A stretch of 8,298 bases of DNA from Marinilabiliales bacterium. GTDB lineage: Bacteria > Bacteroidota > Bacteroidia > Bacteroidales > F082. Under the pieces are notes generated by a model, which worked only from the letters and a program-made list of their open reading frames with translations, searched no databases and was not told the origin of the DNA. The DNA is taken from positions 1 through 8,298 of the forward strand of contig PKSW01000161.1 of the NCBI GenBank assembly GCA_002869465.1. Direction: 5' to 3'. Position numbers and translations under genes: made by a program. Positions 1-6,458 of this stretch are shown here, piece by piece. How positions within the stretch are numbered: the stretch's first letter is position 1; each line of letters starts with the position of its first letter.

Positions 1-353
1 ATGTCCTCATATGCATTAAACCTGTTCCCGTCGATCAGCAATAAACCAGGTTTTATCATTAGTTTTGACAACGCTCTGTGCATAGCAAGAAAACTGGCAT
101 TCAGGATATTTATTTTATCAATCTCTTCAGCAGAAACGGATGCCACTGCCCAGGCGACAGCTTCAGACTCTATCAATAGACGTAATTCATTTCTGTTTTT
201 TACCGATAACTTTTTTGAATCATTTAATTTTGAATTTCTGAACTTTCTATCCAATATAACCGCAGCACCAAAAACCGGTCCGGCCAAGCAACCACGCCCA
301 GCTTCATCGCATCCGGCTTCAACATATTTATTTGAAAAGGTTTTCTGTAACAT
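1..353 (-). CDS. rnhB: Ribonuclease HII, N-terminal part (runs off left edge)
   Basis: RNase HII nicks DNA 5' of embedded ribonucleotides and cleaves RNA-DNA hybrids in the cytoplasm. The first 117 residues are in the window; the C-terminus lies beyond position 1. Visible family motifs are E12-A-G-C-DEAGRG with catalytic D16 and E17, LNDSKKLS at 43-50, a WAVASVSAEEID stretch at 68-79, the N-A-S-F-L-A-M-H-R-A-L helix at 85-95, and LLIDGN with catalytic D108. The fourth acidic residue of the family would lie outside the window. The ATG at 353-351 is chosen because it puts the first DEAGRG motif at the usual distance from the start. It lies inside the end of the upstream membrane-protein gene, giving a 26-bp overlap and suggesting translational coupling in one transcript with purD. 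The opposite-strand open frame over the same bases is a shadow. Identity is near certain. Confidence 0.95.
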   Translation of the reverse strand, partial: MLQKTFSNKYVEAGCDEAGRGCLAGPVFGAAVILDRKFRNSKLNDSKKLSVKNRNELRLLIESEAVAWAVASVSAEEIDKINILNASFLAMHRALSKLMIKPGLLLIDGNRFNAYED

Positions 354-1338
354 TCAGTAAACGATAATATTGATTCAAAATGATACCCATAAACAGGAGC
401 CAAAATAAAATATTAATAAAACGACTCTTATTAACGGTATAAACCGTAATCGTCACAATAAAAGCAGCAGGCAAACTGAATATAAGCAAGTGGTCAGGAT
501 GATCGGAGAATAAAAGAAAAATAAACAAGGTAGAAAACAGGTAATAGAATAAAACCGTCAAGTTTTTCCTTGTATAGTTGCTCTTTTCACCCATCTTTCC
601 AATTAATATCAGGAAGGAAATTACGATTATCAGCAGTAAAAACAGCAGCAAGCTGATTTCAAAATAAGTAAGCATGTTTAATTTTATTGAAAAATTCAGA
701 TCTCTCATCATTTCAATTAATTGTTTGCCTTTTTCAATAGCTGTATCGTCCCAGTAAAATATCGCAAAAATTAAAAGAAATGGTAATAACAGACCGGCAA
801 AACTTACCAGAAAGTTTCTTAAATCCGTGTGCCTGTTTATTAGCACAGCAATCCAAATAAAAGGCAATAAGTAAACCATCGGGATATAAAACAGGGAAGC
901 AATTCCCAGGTAAAAAGAGGCATTAAAAAGTGCAGAAACTGGATTCTCAACGACTGACAGTTTAAGTATGCCCTGCATAAAAAGAATAAGCAATACATTG
1001 ATAATGACAAATGAATTGACAGACGTAAAGAGTGGGATCGCGGATGTGAACAATACAAATACAACCAGGCTGGCCGTATTGTGCATATTTACCAGATCGT
1101 ATTCGCGCAATATCTGATTAATAGCCAAAGCCGAAATGAGTGTCAATAAAAAAGAGACCCAAATAAGCATATGAGATTGCCCGCGAAACCACTCAATATC
1201 AACATTCAATAAACTAAAAACAGAATTTGGCTCGAAATAGATGTCATGCGACACGAAAGATGGAATCCATACCAGGCTGGCGATAATAAATGCCACCGGA
1301 TACCTGATCAGATAGCCCGAATTAAAATAGCTGATCAT
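328..1338 (-). CDS. DUF6427-like polytopic membrane protein of unknown function
   Basis: A 336-residue integral membrane protein with about nine or ten hydrophobic helices (roughly residues 11-30, 58-78, 86-125 as two, 138-168, 175-195, 225-250, 262-280, 283-300 and 308-327). The short connecting loops carry few polar residues and no recognised catalytic motif. A moderately conserved-looking pattern is the cytosolic-type loop with R-H-T-D-L-R-N-F near 169-176, between two helices. From memory it resembles the Bacteroidota-specific DUF6427 family, which is often encoded next to purD; no function is known to me. The ATG at 1338-1336 follows the purD stop by 16 bp, and its own stop lies inside rnhB, so it is the middle gene of a purD-DUF6427-rnhB unit. 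There is no obvious Shine-Dalgarno sequence, as is usual in this phylum. The family call rests on overall resemblance and context, so the exact DUF number is less sure than the membrane topology. Confidence 0.78.
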   Translation of the reverse strand: MISYFNSGYLIRYPVAFIIASLVWIPSFVSHDIYFEPNSVFSLLNVDIEWFRGQSHMLIWVSFLLTLISALAINQILREYDLVNMHNTASLVVFVLFTSAIPLFTSVNSFVIINVLLILFMQGILKLSVVENPVSALFNASFYLGIASLFYIPMVYLLPFIWIAVLINRHTDLRNFLVSFAGLLLPFLLIFAIFYWDDTAIEKGKQLIEMMRDLNFSIKLNMLTYFEISLLLFLLLIIVISFLILIGKMGEKSNYTRKNLTVLFYYLFSTLFIFLLFSDHPDHLLIFSLPAAFIVTITVYTVNKSRFINILFWLLFMGIILNQYYRLLNVTENLFK

Positions 1339-1354
1339 AGATTCTTATGCTTTT

Positions 1355-2635
1355 TTACATTAAGTCGAATCCCAGGTCCTTCCTGAAATATTTATTTTTA
1401 AAATCAATAAGATCCACGTTTTTATATGCATTTTCAAGGGCTTCCTTCATATTTCTGCCATAGGAAGTAACGGCAATTACACGTCCACCGCTGGTTTTTA
1501 TGTGGCCGGTTTCCACATCAATAGTAGTGCCTGAATGAAAAACAATGCAGTCCGACAAATTATCCGGAATGGTGATGAAATTGCCTTTTTGATATTTTTC
1601 AGGATATCCGCCAGCTACCATCATCACTGTGGCCGCATTCCGTTCATCAAATTTAATTTCCACCTTGTCAAGTGTCTGGTTGCCAACCGCGACAAACAGT
1701 TCAAGCAAATCACCTTTAATACGCGGAATAACCGACTCCGCTTCAGGATCGCCCATCCGGCAATTGTATTCAATAACATAGGGATCATTACCTACTTTTA
1801 TTAAGCCAAAGAATATAAATCCCCTGTAATCTATACCTTCTTTTTTCAACCCTTCAACTGTTGGCTTTACAATATTCTTCTCAATCTTGGTTAAAAACTC
1901 AGAATTCACAAAAGGCACGGGTGATATGGATCCCATTCCGCCGGTATTCAGGCCCGTATTTCCTTCTCCAATACGTTTGTAATCTTTTGCTTTTGGCAGC
2001 AATTTGTAATGTATCCCATCTGCTAGTGCAAAGACTGACAACTCAATTCCATCCAAAAATTCTTCAATCACCACTTTAGATGACGCTTCACCGAATTTAG
2101 AATCATTAAGCATTTCCGATAATTCCTGTTTAGCTTCCTCCAAATTGTTCAGGATTAGCACTCCTTTGCCGGCAGCCAGTCCGTCAGCTTTCAAAACATA
2201 AGGCGCATTTAACGTTTCCAAATACAATAATCCTTCTTCAAAATTTTCCTTTGCAAACGTCCGGGAAGCAGCCGTGGGGATATTGTATTTCTGCATGAAT
2301 GCCTTGGCAAAATCCTTGCTTCCTTCAAGCATCGCACCTTTTTTAACAGGTCCTATAACAGGTATGTTTTTCAACTCTTCCCTGCTTAAAAAATAATCGT
2401 GAATGCCTTCCACCAGCGGTGCTTCGGGGCCCACAACAACCAAATCTATTTCATTTTCAATAGCAATACAACCGATAGATTCAAAATTATCCAGATCAGC
2501 AGGAATATTCACACCGACATTTCTTGTACCCGCATTCCCTGGGGCAATGAACAAATTCGTATTTAAAGGGCTTTCTGCAATTTTCCATGCCAGTGCATGT
2601 TCACGTCCTCCGGAGCCTAAAACAAGAGTATTCAT
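1355..2635 (-). CDS. purD: Phosphoribosylamine--glycine ligase (GAR synthetase)
   Basis: PurD joins 5-phosphoribosylamine and glycine using ATP, the second step of de novo purine synthesis, in the cytoplasm. At 426 residues it has the full usual length for a monofunctional bacterial PurD. The N-domain shows LGSGGREHAL at 6-15, APGNAGT at 31-37 and VVGPEAPLVEG near 67-77. The ATP-grasp core has SKDFAKAFM at 106-114, LKADGLAAGKGV at 148-159 and EEFLDGIELSVFALADG at 191-207. The substrate loop KDYKRIGEGNTGLNTGGMG lies at 217-235, and the family signature RMGDPEAE at 293-300. No key motif is missing. It is the first gene of the minus-strand unit that continues into the DUF6427-like protein and rnhB. 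A candidate promoter and an inverted repeat lie upstream in the divergent intergenic region. Identity is certain from the motifs. Confidence 0.99.
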   Translation of the reverse strand: MNTLVLGSGGREHALAWKIAESPLNTNLFIAPGNAGTRNVGVNIPADLDNFESIGCIAIENEIDLVVVGPEAPLVEGIHDYFLSREELKNIPVIGPVKKGAMLEGSKDFAKAFMQKYNIPTAASRTFAKENFEEGLLYLETLNAPYVLKADGLAAGKGVLILNNLEEAKQELSEMLNDSKFGEASSKVVIEEFLDGIELSVFALADGIHYKLLPKAKDYKRIGEGNTGLNTGGMGSISPVPFVNSEFLTKIEKNIVKPTVEGLKKEGIDYRGFIFFGLIKVGNDPYVIEYNCRMGDPEAESVIPRIKGDLLELFVAVGNQTLDKVEIKFDERNAATVMMVAGGYPEKYQKGNFITIPDNLSDCIVFHSGTTIDVETGHIKTSGGRVIAVTSYGRNMKEALENAYKNVDLIDFKNKYFRKDLGFDLM

Positions 2636-2685
2636 AGTGTAAGTGATTTGTTTTTAATATTGGAATAAACCGATTTCAATGCTCC

Positions 2686-2693
2686 CAAAAATA
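2686..2693 (-). promoter_or_regulatory. Candidate purD promoter, -7 element TATTTTTG
   Basis: Read on the minus strand, TATTTTTG matches the Bacteroidota -7 consensus TAnnTTTG exactly. A TTG that could serve as the -33 element is at 2720-2718, leaving a 24-bp spacer, slightly longer than usual. Transcription would start near 2681, giving a leader of about 45 nt before the purD ATG. The local sequence is A/T-rich, so a chance match is possible, but the position fits. Confidence 0.55.
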
Positions 2694-2714
2694 ATAATTA
2701 CGACCCATACTTTC

Positions 2715-2729
2715 ATGCAATCTTTGCAT
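2715..2729. promoter_or_regulatory. Perfect inverted repeat ATGCAA-TCT-TTGCAT, candidate operator
   Basis: Two 6-bp arms, ATGCAA and TTGCAT, are exact reverse complements around a 3-bp centre, in the divergent purD/permease intergenic region. The left arm overlaps the presumed -33 TTG of the purD promoter, a position suited to repression. The arms recall the LacI/PurR-type operator (ACGCAA...TTGCGT), but the repeat is 15 bp and lacks the central CG. Function is inferred only from symmetry and position. Confidence 0.4.
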
Positions 2730-2796
2730 TACTTATCACGTTTTAGTAACAATCCATATTTTTTAAAAATCATCGTATATAACGTCAACATTCTCG

Positions 2797-2804
2797 TAAA
2801 TTTG
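2797..2804 (+). promoter_or_regulatory. Candidate permease promoter, -7 element TAAATTTG
   Basis: TAAATTTG is an exact match to TAnnTTTG and ends only 7 bp before the GTG start codon at 2812. I see no good TTG/TTTG -33 element at the usual distance; the region around 2775-2780 is gtatat. If this promoter is used, transcription would start at about 2808-2811 and the mRNA would be leaderless or nearly so. Confidence 0.45.
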
Positions 2805-2811
2805 CAGCTTC

Positions 2812-4161
2812 GTGGAAAGATATTTTCAAATATTAAGCATTTCTCTTGAAGCAGTGGCGAATAATAAGTTTCGCTCCATATTAACAGCGCTTGGAATTAT
2901 TTTTGGCGTTGGGGCCGTTATTGCTATGATGGCCATCGGTAATGGAGCCCGGCAGGAAATTCTTCAGCAGATCAAACTGGTAGGTGTGAATAATATCGTT
3001 ATCCTGCCGGTGAGTAATGCGGATAATGATGCAAATGAAGATTCAGAGGAATCCGGTAAAACCCTGAAGAAAAAGTATTCCCCGGGATTGACATTGAAAG
3101 ATGCTGAAAATATACTGGAAGCGATCCCAACAGTTGAAAAAGTAAGCCCGGAAATTATTTACCCGACGCTCTCCATAAGAAAAGGTAGAAAATTGAGTAT
3201 AAACCTGTCAGGTGTGAACGAAGAGTTTTTTGATTTATTTGGCCAGAAAGCCAGGTTTGGCAAATTATTCAGCAGGCAACACCTTGAAGAAGGATCGCCC
3301 GTATGCGTGATCGGACCGGAAGTAAAAGCCAAGTTATTCCCTAATGAGAATCCCATTGGCAAACATTTGAAATGCGGCTCGGTTTGGTTGCAGGTGATTG
3401 GCGTACTGGAAGGTGTAATTATTAATGAGAATGCCGAAGAAATGGGCATCAGCGATTATAACCGAAGCGTTTTTACGCCCATTAAAACACTTTTGATTAG
3501 GTACAAAGACCGTTCGCTTATCAACCAGGCAGCATTGAACAGTTCAAGTGCTTTTTATTTTGGTGGCGGAAGTATGATGATTACTGAAAATGATGGCGCC
3601 GGAGTTGAAGCCAACCAACTGGATAAAATAGTTGTTCAGGTGAAAGACAGCGATCAACTGGCATCAACTGCCCTCGTTTTAAAAAAACTGATGATGAGAA
3701 GACACCAGGGTGTTGAAGATTTTGAAATTAAGATTCCCGAATTATTACTCAAACAGGAACAAAAAACAAAAGACATTTTCAATATCGTTTTGGGTGCTAT
3801 TGCAGGAATATCGCTAATCGTTGGCGGTATTGGCATTATGAATATTATGCTTGCTTCCGTGATGGAAAGGATCAGGGAAATAGGTGTTCGAAGGGCTACC
3901 GGAGCGACGAAGAAAGACATCGTTTTCCAATTTTTAGCTGAGGCAACATTTATCAGCATCACTGGTGGTTTCATCGGCATTTTGCTGGGTGTTATCATGG
4001 CCAAAGTAATCACGGCGACCACTGATATTTCAACAGTCGTATCATTCTGGTCTATTGTTATTTCATTCGGCGTAGCTGCTTCAGTAGGTATTATTTTTGG
4101 GTATCTGCCTGCCAAAAAAGCCTCTGAACAGGATCCGGTTGAATCATTGCGACATGATTAA
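2812..4161 (+). CDS. MacB/FtsX-family ABC transporter permease
   Basis: A 449-residue inner-membrane permease of the MacB type, which uses ATP binding by a partner ATPase to drive a periplasmic pumping motion. A short cytosolic N-terminus with N-N-K-F-R-S-I-L-T-A-L-G-I-I-F-G leads into helix 1 (about 20-43). A large periplasmic MacB_PCD-like domain covers about 45-318. The FtsX core follows, with helices at about 322-347, 376-399 and 407-432. The signature GGIGIMNIMLASVMERIREI at 338-357, continuing to GVRRATGA at 358-365, is the typical MacB permease coupling segment. The C-terminus P-A-K-K-A-S-E-Q-D-P-V-E-S-L-R is also family-typical. An acidic, polar stretch at 68-90 looks like a variable loop. 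The start is GTG: an in-frame TAA lies 15 bp upstream and no ATG lies between, so no longer form is likely. There is no fused ATPase domain and no ATPase or adaptor gene nearby. A TolC-like gene follows after 12 bp. The substrate cannot be predicted. Confidence 0.93.
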   Translation: MERYFQILSISLEAVANNKFRSILTALGIIFGVGAVIAMMAIGNGARQEILQQIKLVGVNNIVILPVSNADNDANEDSEESGKTLKKKYSPGLTLKDAENILEAIPTVEKVSPEIIYPTLSIRKGRKLSINLSGVNEEFFDLFGQKARFGKLFSRQHLEEGSPVCVIGPEVKAKLFPNENPIGKHLKCGSVWLQVIGVLEGVIINENAEEMGISDYNRSVFTPIKTLLIRYKDRSLINQAALNSSSAFYFGGGSMMITENDGAGVEANQLDKIVVQVKDSDQLASTALVLKKLMMRRHQGVEDFEIKIPELLLKQEQKTKDIFNIVLGAIAGISLIVGGIGIMNIMLASVMERIREIGVRRATGATKKDIVFQFLAEATFISITGGFIGILLGVIMAKVITATTDISTVVSFWSIVISFGVAASVGIIFGYLPAKKASEQDPVESLRHD

Positions 4162-4173
4162 TATGAACTTCTT

Positions 4174-5673
4174 ATGAAAAGATTTAAATTTGACGTAATA
4201 AGAGCGGTTTTTATACTATTTTTTGTTAATGTTATTAATTATTCAAATAGTCAGAATATAGTAAAATTCAACCTCCAGGAAGTCATCAAAATTGCCCAGG
4301 ACCAATCACCTGATGCCCAGATAGCCAAGCACCAGTACAGAAGAAGTTACTGGAGTTACCGGACATTTAAAGCAACATATTTACCAGGTTTGCAGTTGGA
4401 TGCGACACTGCCTAATATCAACCGAAGCATTAATGAAATATCTGCCCAGGATGGCACCACGGTATACACACCTCAAAGTTTACAGTCGTATTCGGTTGCA
4501 CTATCTGTAAATCAAAAAATAGGGATTACAGGAGGGGAGGTGTTTTTAAGTTCAGGTATCCAGCGGCTGGATAATAATCTGAGCGATACTTCAATCACCC
4601 AGTATTTAACCAATATGGTGAATATCGGCATCAGGCAACCCATCTTTCATTATAACCCTTATAAATGGGACCGTTTAATTGAACCCATGAAATTTGAGGA
4701 AGCCCAAAGACTGTACATTGAAACTAACGAACAGGTAAGTATTACGGCTGTTGATCATTTCTTCTCTTTATTGTTAGCGCAAATTGAACTTGGAATCGCA
4801 TCTAAAAACTATGCGAATTATGACACTTTGTATAAAATTGCCCTTGGCAGGTACAATCTGGGGAAAATAGCAGAAAACGAGCTGCTCCAACTGGAGTTGA
4901 ATTTGCTGAAGGCCGAGGCTTCAGTTGAAAATACCGAACTCGATTATCAAAATAAATTATTTGTATTTAAGTCTTTTTTGAGGTTGAAAGATGAAGAGTT
5001 AGTCGAGTTGATTCCACCAGCAGAAACACCCCATTTTATCGTACCAGCACAGAAAGCCATTGTTGAAGCTAAAAATAATACGTCAGCAGGTTTGGAATTC
5101 CAAAGGCGCATGCTCGAAGCGGAAAGTCAATTAAATCGGGCCAAAAGAGAAGGCCGCTTCGATGCTGAACTATTTGCTTCTTTTGGTTTAACACAAACAT
5201 CTACCGATATTGAATATGCCTACAAAGATCCCCTGGATGAAGAACGGGTTACGCTTGGTATTACGGTTCCTATTCTCGACTGGGGCAGGGCCCGTGGAAA
5301 TATAAAAATGGCCGAATCAAGCCTTGATTTGGTATCAACGGCTGTAGAACAGGAAAAAATTGATTTTGAACAAAATGTTTTTTTAAACGTGATGCAGTTC
5401 AATATGCAGGAAAAGCAATTAAGAATAGCAGCCAAATCTGATACGGTCGCACAAAAACGTTTTGAAGTAACACAGAAACGTTATATGATCGGTAAGGTAA
5501 ATGATGTGCTGGAACTGAACAATGCACAGATCGATAACGATAATTCAAAAATGAATTATTACCGCTCGTTGATGACTTACTGGAAAAGCTATTTTGAAAT
5601 CAGAAAACTCACGCTGTATGATTTCAGAAGGGATATGCCAATTATGGTGGACTTTGATGAATTAATGAATTAA
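4174..5673 (+). CDS. TolC-family outer-membrane efflux protein
   Basis: A 499-residue protein of the outer membrane efflux protein (OEP/TolC) family, which forms trimeric channels across the outer membrane and periplasm. Residues 1-26 look like a Sec signal peptide: basic K2-R3 and K5, a hydrophobic run from about V8 to I21, and likely cleavage near S26-Q27. The mature protein begins with the usual N-L-Q-E-V-I-K-I-A-Q-D-Q-S-P-D. Two OEP repeats follow (about 35-270 and 295-490), each with long helices of coiled-coil character, such as the segment rich in E, L and A around 235-260. Strand-like stretches carry the family's T-L-G-I-T-V-P-I-L-D-W-G-R-A-R-G, here in the second repeat. It does not start with a lipobox cysteine. 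It sits 12 bp after the permease stop and is very probably cotranscribed with it, so the two are likely parts of one exporter. No adaptor gene is present in the window. Confidence 0.93.
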   Translation: MKRFKFDVIRAVFILFFVNVINYSNSQNIVKFNLQEVIKIAQDQSPDAQIAKHQYRRSYWSYRTFKATYLPGLQLDATLPNINRSINEISAQDGTTVYTPQSLQSYSVALSVNQKIGITGGEVFLSSGIQRLDNNLSDTSITQYLTNMVNIGIRQPIFHYNPYKWDRLIEPMKFEEAQRLYIETNEQVSITAVDHFFSLLLAQIELGIASKNYANYDTLYKIALGRYNLGKIAENELLQLELNLLKAEASVENTELDYQNKLFVFKSFLRLKDEELVELIPPAETPHFIVPAQKAIVEAKNNTSAGLEFQRRMLEAESQLNRAKREGRFDAELFASFGLTQTSTDIEYAYKDPLDEERVTLGITVPILDWGRARGNIKMAESSLDLVSTAVEQEKIDFEQNVFLNVMQFNMQEKQLRIAAKSDTVAQKRFEVTQKRYMIGKVNDVLELNNAQIDNDNSKMNYYRSLMTYWKSYFEIRKLTLYDFRRDMPIMVDFDELMN

Positions 5674-5692
5674 TAGCATTTTAATGCACTAT
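5673..5692. repeat. Imperfect palindrome ATAG...CTAT upstream of the peroxiredoxin gene
   Basis: The sequence ATAGCATTTTAATGCACTAT has arms ATAGCATT and AATGC(AC)TAT, symmetric apart from a 2-bp insertion. It begins on the last base of the tolC-like stop codon and ends 6 bp before the presumed -33 TTG of the peroxiredoxin promoter. It could be an activator site or a weak hairpin at the end of the upstream transcript. No T-tract follows, so it is not a standard intrinsic terminator. Confidence 0.35.
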
Positions 5693-5698
5693 CTAATA

Positions 5699-5731
5699 TT
5701 GATTTCTTATTTAAAATTATTCTTAATTTTG
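5699..5731 (+). promoter_or_regulatory. Peroxiredoxin gene promoter (TTG - 22 bp - TAATTTTG)
   Basis: TTG at 5699-5701 and TAATTTTG at 5724-5731 match the Bacteroidota -33 and -7 elements with a 22-bp spacer. This is the best promoter in the window. Transcription is expected near 5736, leaving an A/T-rich leader of about 35 nt before the ATG at 5772. It implies the gene is transcribed independently of the exporter pair. Confidence 0.7.
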
Positions 5732-5771
5732 CACTTAAATTATTAATTCTAAACATAAATATTAAATACTT

Positions 5772-6404
5772 ATGGCAGTTTTAGTTGGAAAAAAAGCCCC
5801 ACTATTTGAAGCAAATGCCGTTGTTAATGGCGGTGAATTTGTAGAAAAATTTTCACTTGAACAGTATATTGGAAAAAAACATGTTATTTTCTTCTTTTAT
5901 CCTTTAGATTTTACTTTTGTTTGCCCAACGGAAATCATTGCTTTTCAGGATAAAATGGAAGAGTTTAATAAAAGAAATGTAGCCGTTGTAGGCTGTTCAG
6001 TCGACTCACAGTTTTCACACTGGGCCTGGTTAAATACTGAAAAAAATAACGGTGGTATTAAAGGCGTGAAATATCCGCTGGTATCTGATTTATCAAAAAC
6101 CATTGCTGAAAATTATGATGTTTTGGCTGGTGAATATGATTATAATGATGAAGGTGAGATGGAATTTCATTGTGAAGCTGTGGCATATCGTGGCCTGTTC
6201 TTAATCGATAAACAAGGCATTGTGCGCCATCAGGTTGTGAATGATCTGCCACTCGGACGTTCTGTTGACGAAGCTATTCGTATGATAGATGCATTGCAGT
6301 TTTTTGAAGAAAATGGCGAAGTTTGCCCAGCCGACTGGAAACCAGGTGATGACGCTATGGTTGCCGATGCAGCTGGTGTTGCCAAATACCTAAGCGAACA
6401 TTAA
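5772..6404 (+). CDS. Typical 2-Cys peroxiredoxin (AhpC/Prx1 type)
   Basis: A 210-residue cytoplasmic thiol peroxidase that reduces hydrogen peroxide, organic peroxides and probably peroxynitrite. The peroxidatic site is P44-L-D-F-T48-F-V-C51-P-T-E, with the conserved arginine at R140 in A-Y-R-G-L-F-L-I-D. The resolving cysteine is C185 in G-E-V-C-P-A-D-W, so the enzyme should work as a homodimer with intersubunit disulfides. Two further cysteines are C75 (V-V-G-C-S-V-D-S, common in the family) and C134 in an acidic segment (about 121-135) that is longer than in E. coli AhpC. The GGLG motif is replaced by G-G-I-K-G and no C-terminal YF motif is seen, which suggests resistance to overoxidation. 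The reductant is not encoded nearby: no AhpF is adjacent, so a thioredoxin or an AhpF encoded elsewhere would serve. It has its own promoter and terminator and is probably monocistronic. ahpC is a plausible name, but Prx1-type naming is equally valid. Confidence 0.96.
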   Translation: MAVLVGKKAPLFEANAVVNGGEFVEKFSLEQYIGKKHVIFFFYPLDFTFVCPTEIIAFQDKMEEFNKRNVAVVGCSVDSQFSHWAWLNTEKNNGGIKGVKYPLVSDLSKTIAENYDVLAGEYDYNDEGEMEFHCEAVAYRGLFLIDKQGIVRHQVVNDLPLGRSVDEAIRMIDALQFFEENGEVCPADWKPGDDAMVADAAGVAKYLSEH

Positions 6405-6426
6405 ACTTATCTTTTGTAAAATACAG

Positions 6427-6452
6427 CGCCGGGTTATTCCGGCGTTTTTTTT
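6427..6452 (+). terminator. Rho-independent terminator after the peroxiredoxin gene
   Basis: A perfect 6-bp GC stem, CGCCGG (6427-6432) and CCGGCG (6439-6444), closes a GTTATT loop and is followed by eight T residues (6445-6452). It begins 23 bp after the peroxiredoxin stop. The convergent membrane-protein gene stops at 6459, so the same hairpin lies just past its end. On that strand the following tract (ctgtatttta) is only moderately T-rich, so it may act in both directions but more weakly toward the left. Confidence 0.92.
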
Positions 6453-6458
6453 ATAAAA

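Noticed and set aside
1..360. Plus-strand open frame of 119 codons at the left edge
   Set aside because: It is antisense to rnhB, whose catalytic motifs are clear on the minus strand. The plus-strand translation has no family resemblance.
1535..2642. Several plus-strand open frames opposite purD (1535-1804, 1861-2079, 2403-2642)
   Set aside because: All lie antisense to intact, full-length purD and have no recognisable motif or initiation context.
2636..2811. Search for a riboswitch or small gene in the purD/permease intergenic region
   Set aside because: The region is 176 bp and A/T-rich. Beyond the two candidate promoters and the short inverted repeat, I found no purine-riboswitch-like stems and no credible small open reading frame.
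3654..4115. Minus-strand open frame of 153 codons inside the permease gene
   Set aside because: It lies opposite the well-supported FtsX core of the permease, and its translation is low in complexity and matches nothing I recognise. It is a shadow of the permease's codon use.
5676..5687. GCAT-TTTA-ATGC hairpin as a terminator for the tolC-like gene
   Set aside because: The stem is only 4 bp and A/T-rich at its base, and no run of T follows. It is noted instead as part of a candidate palindrome.
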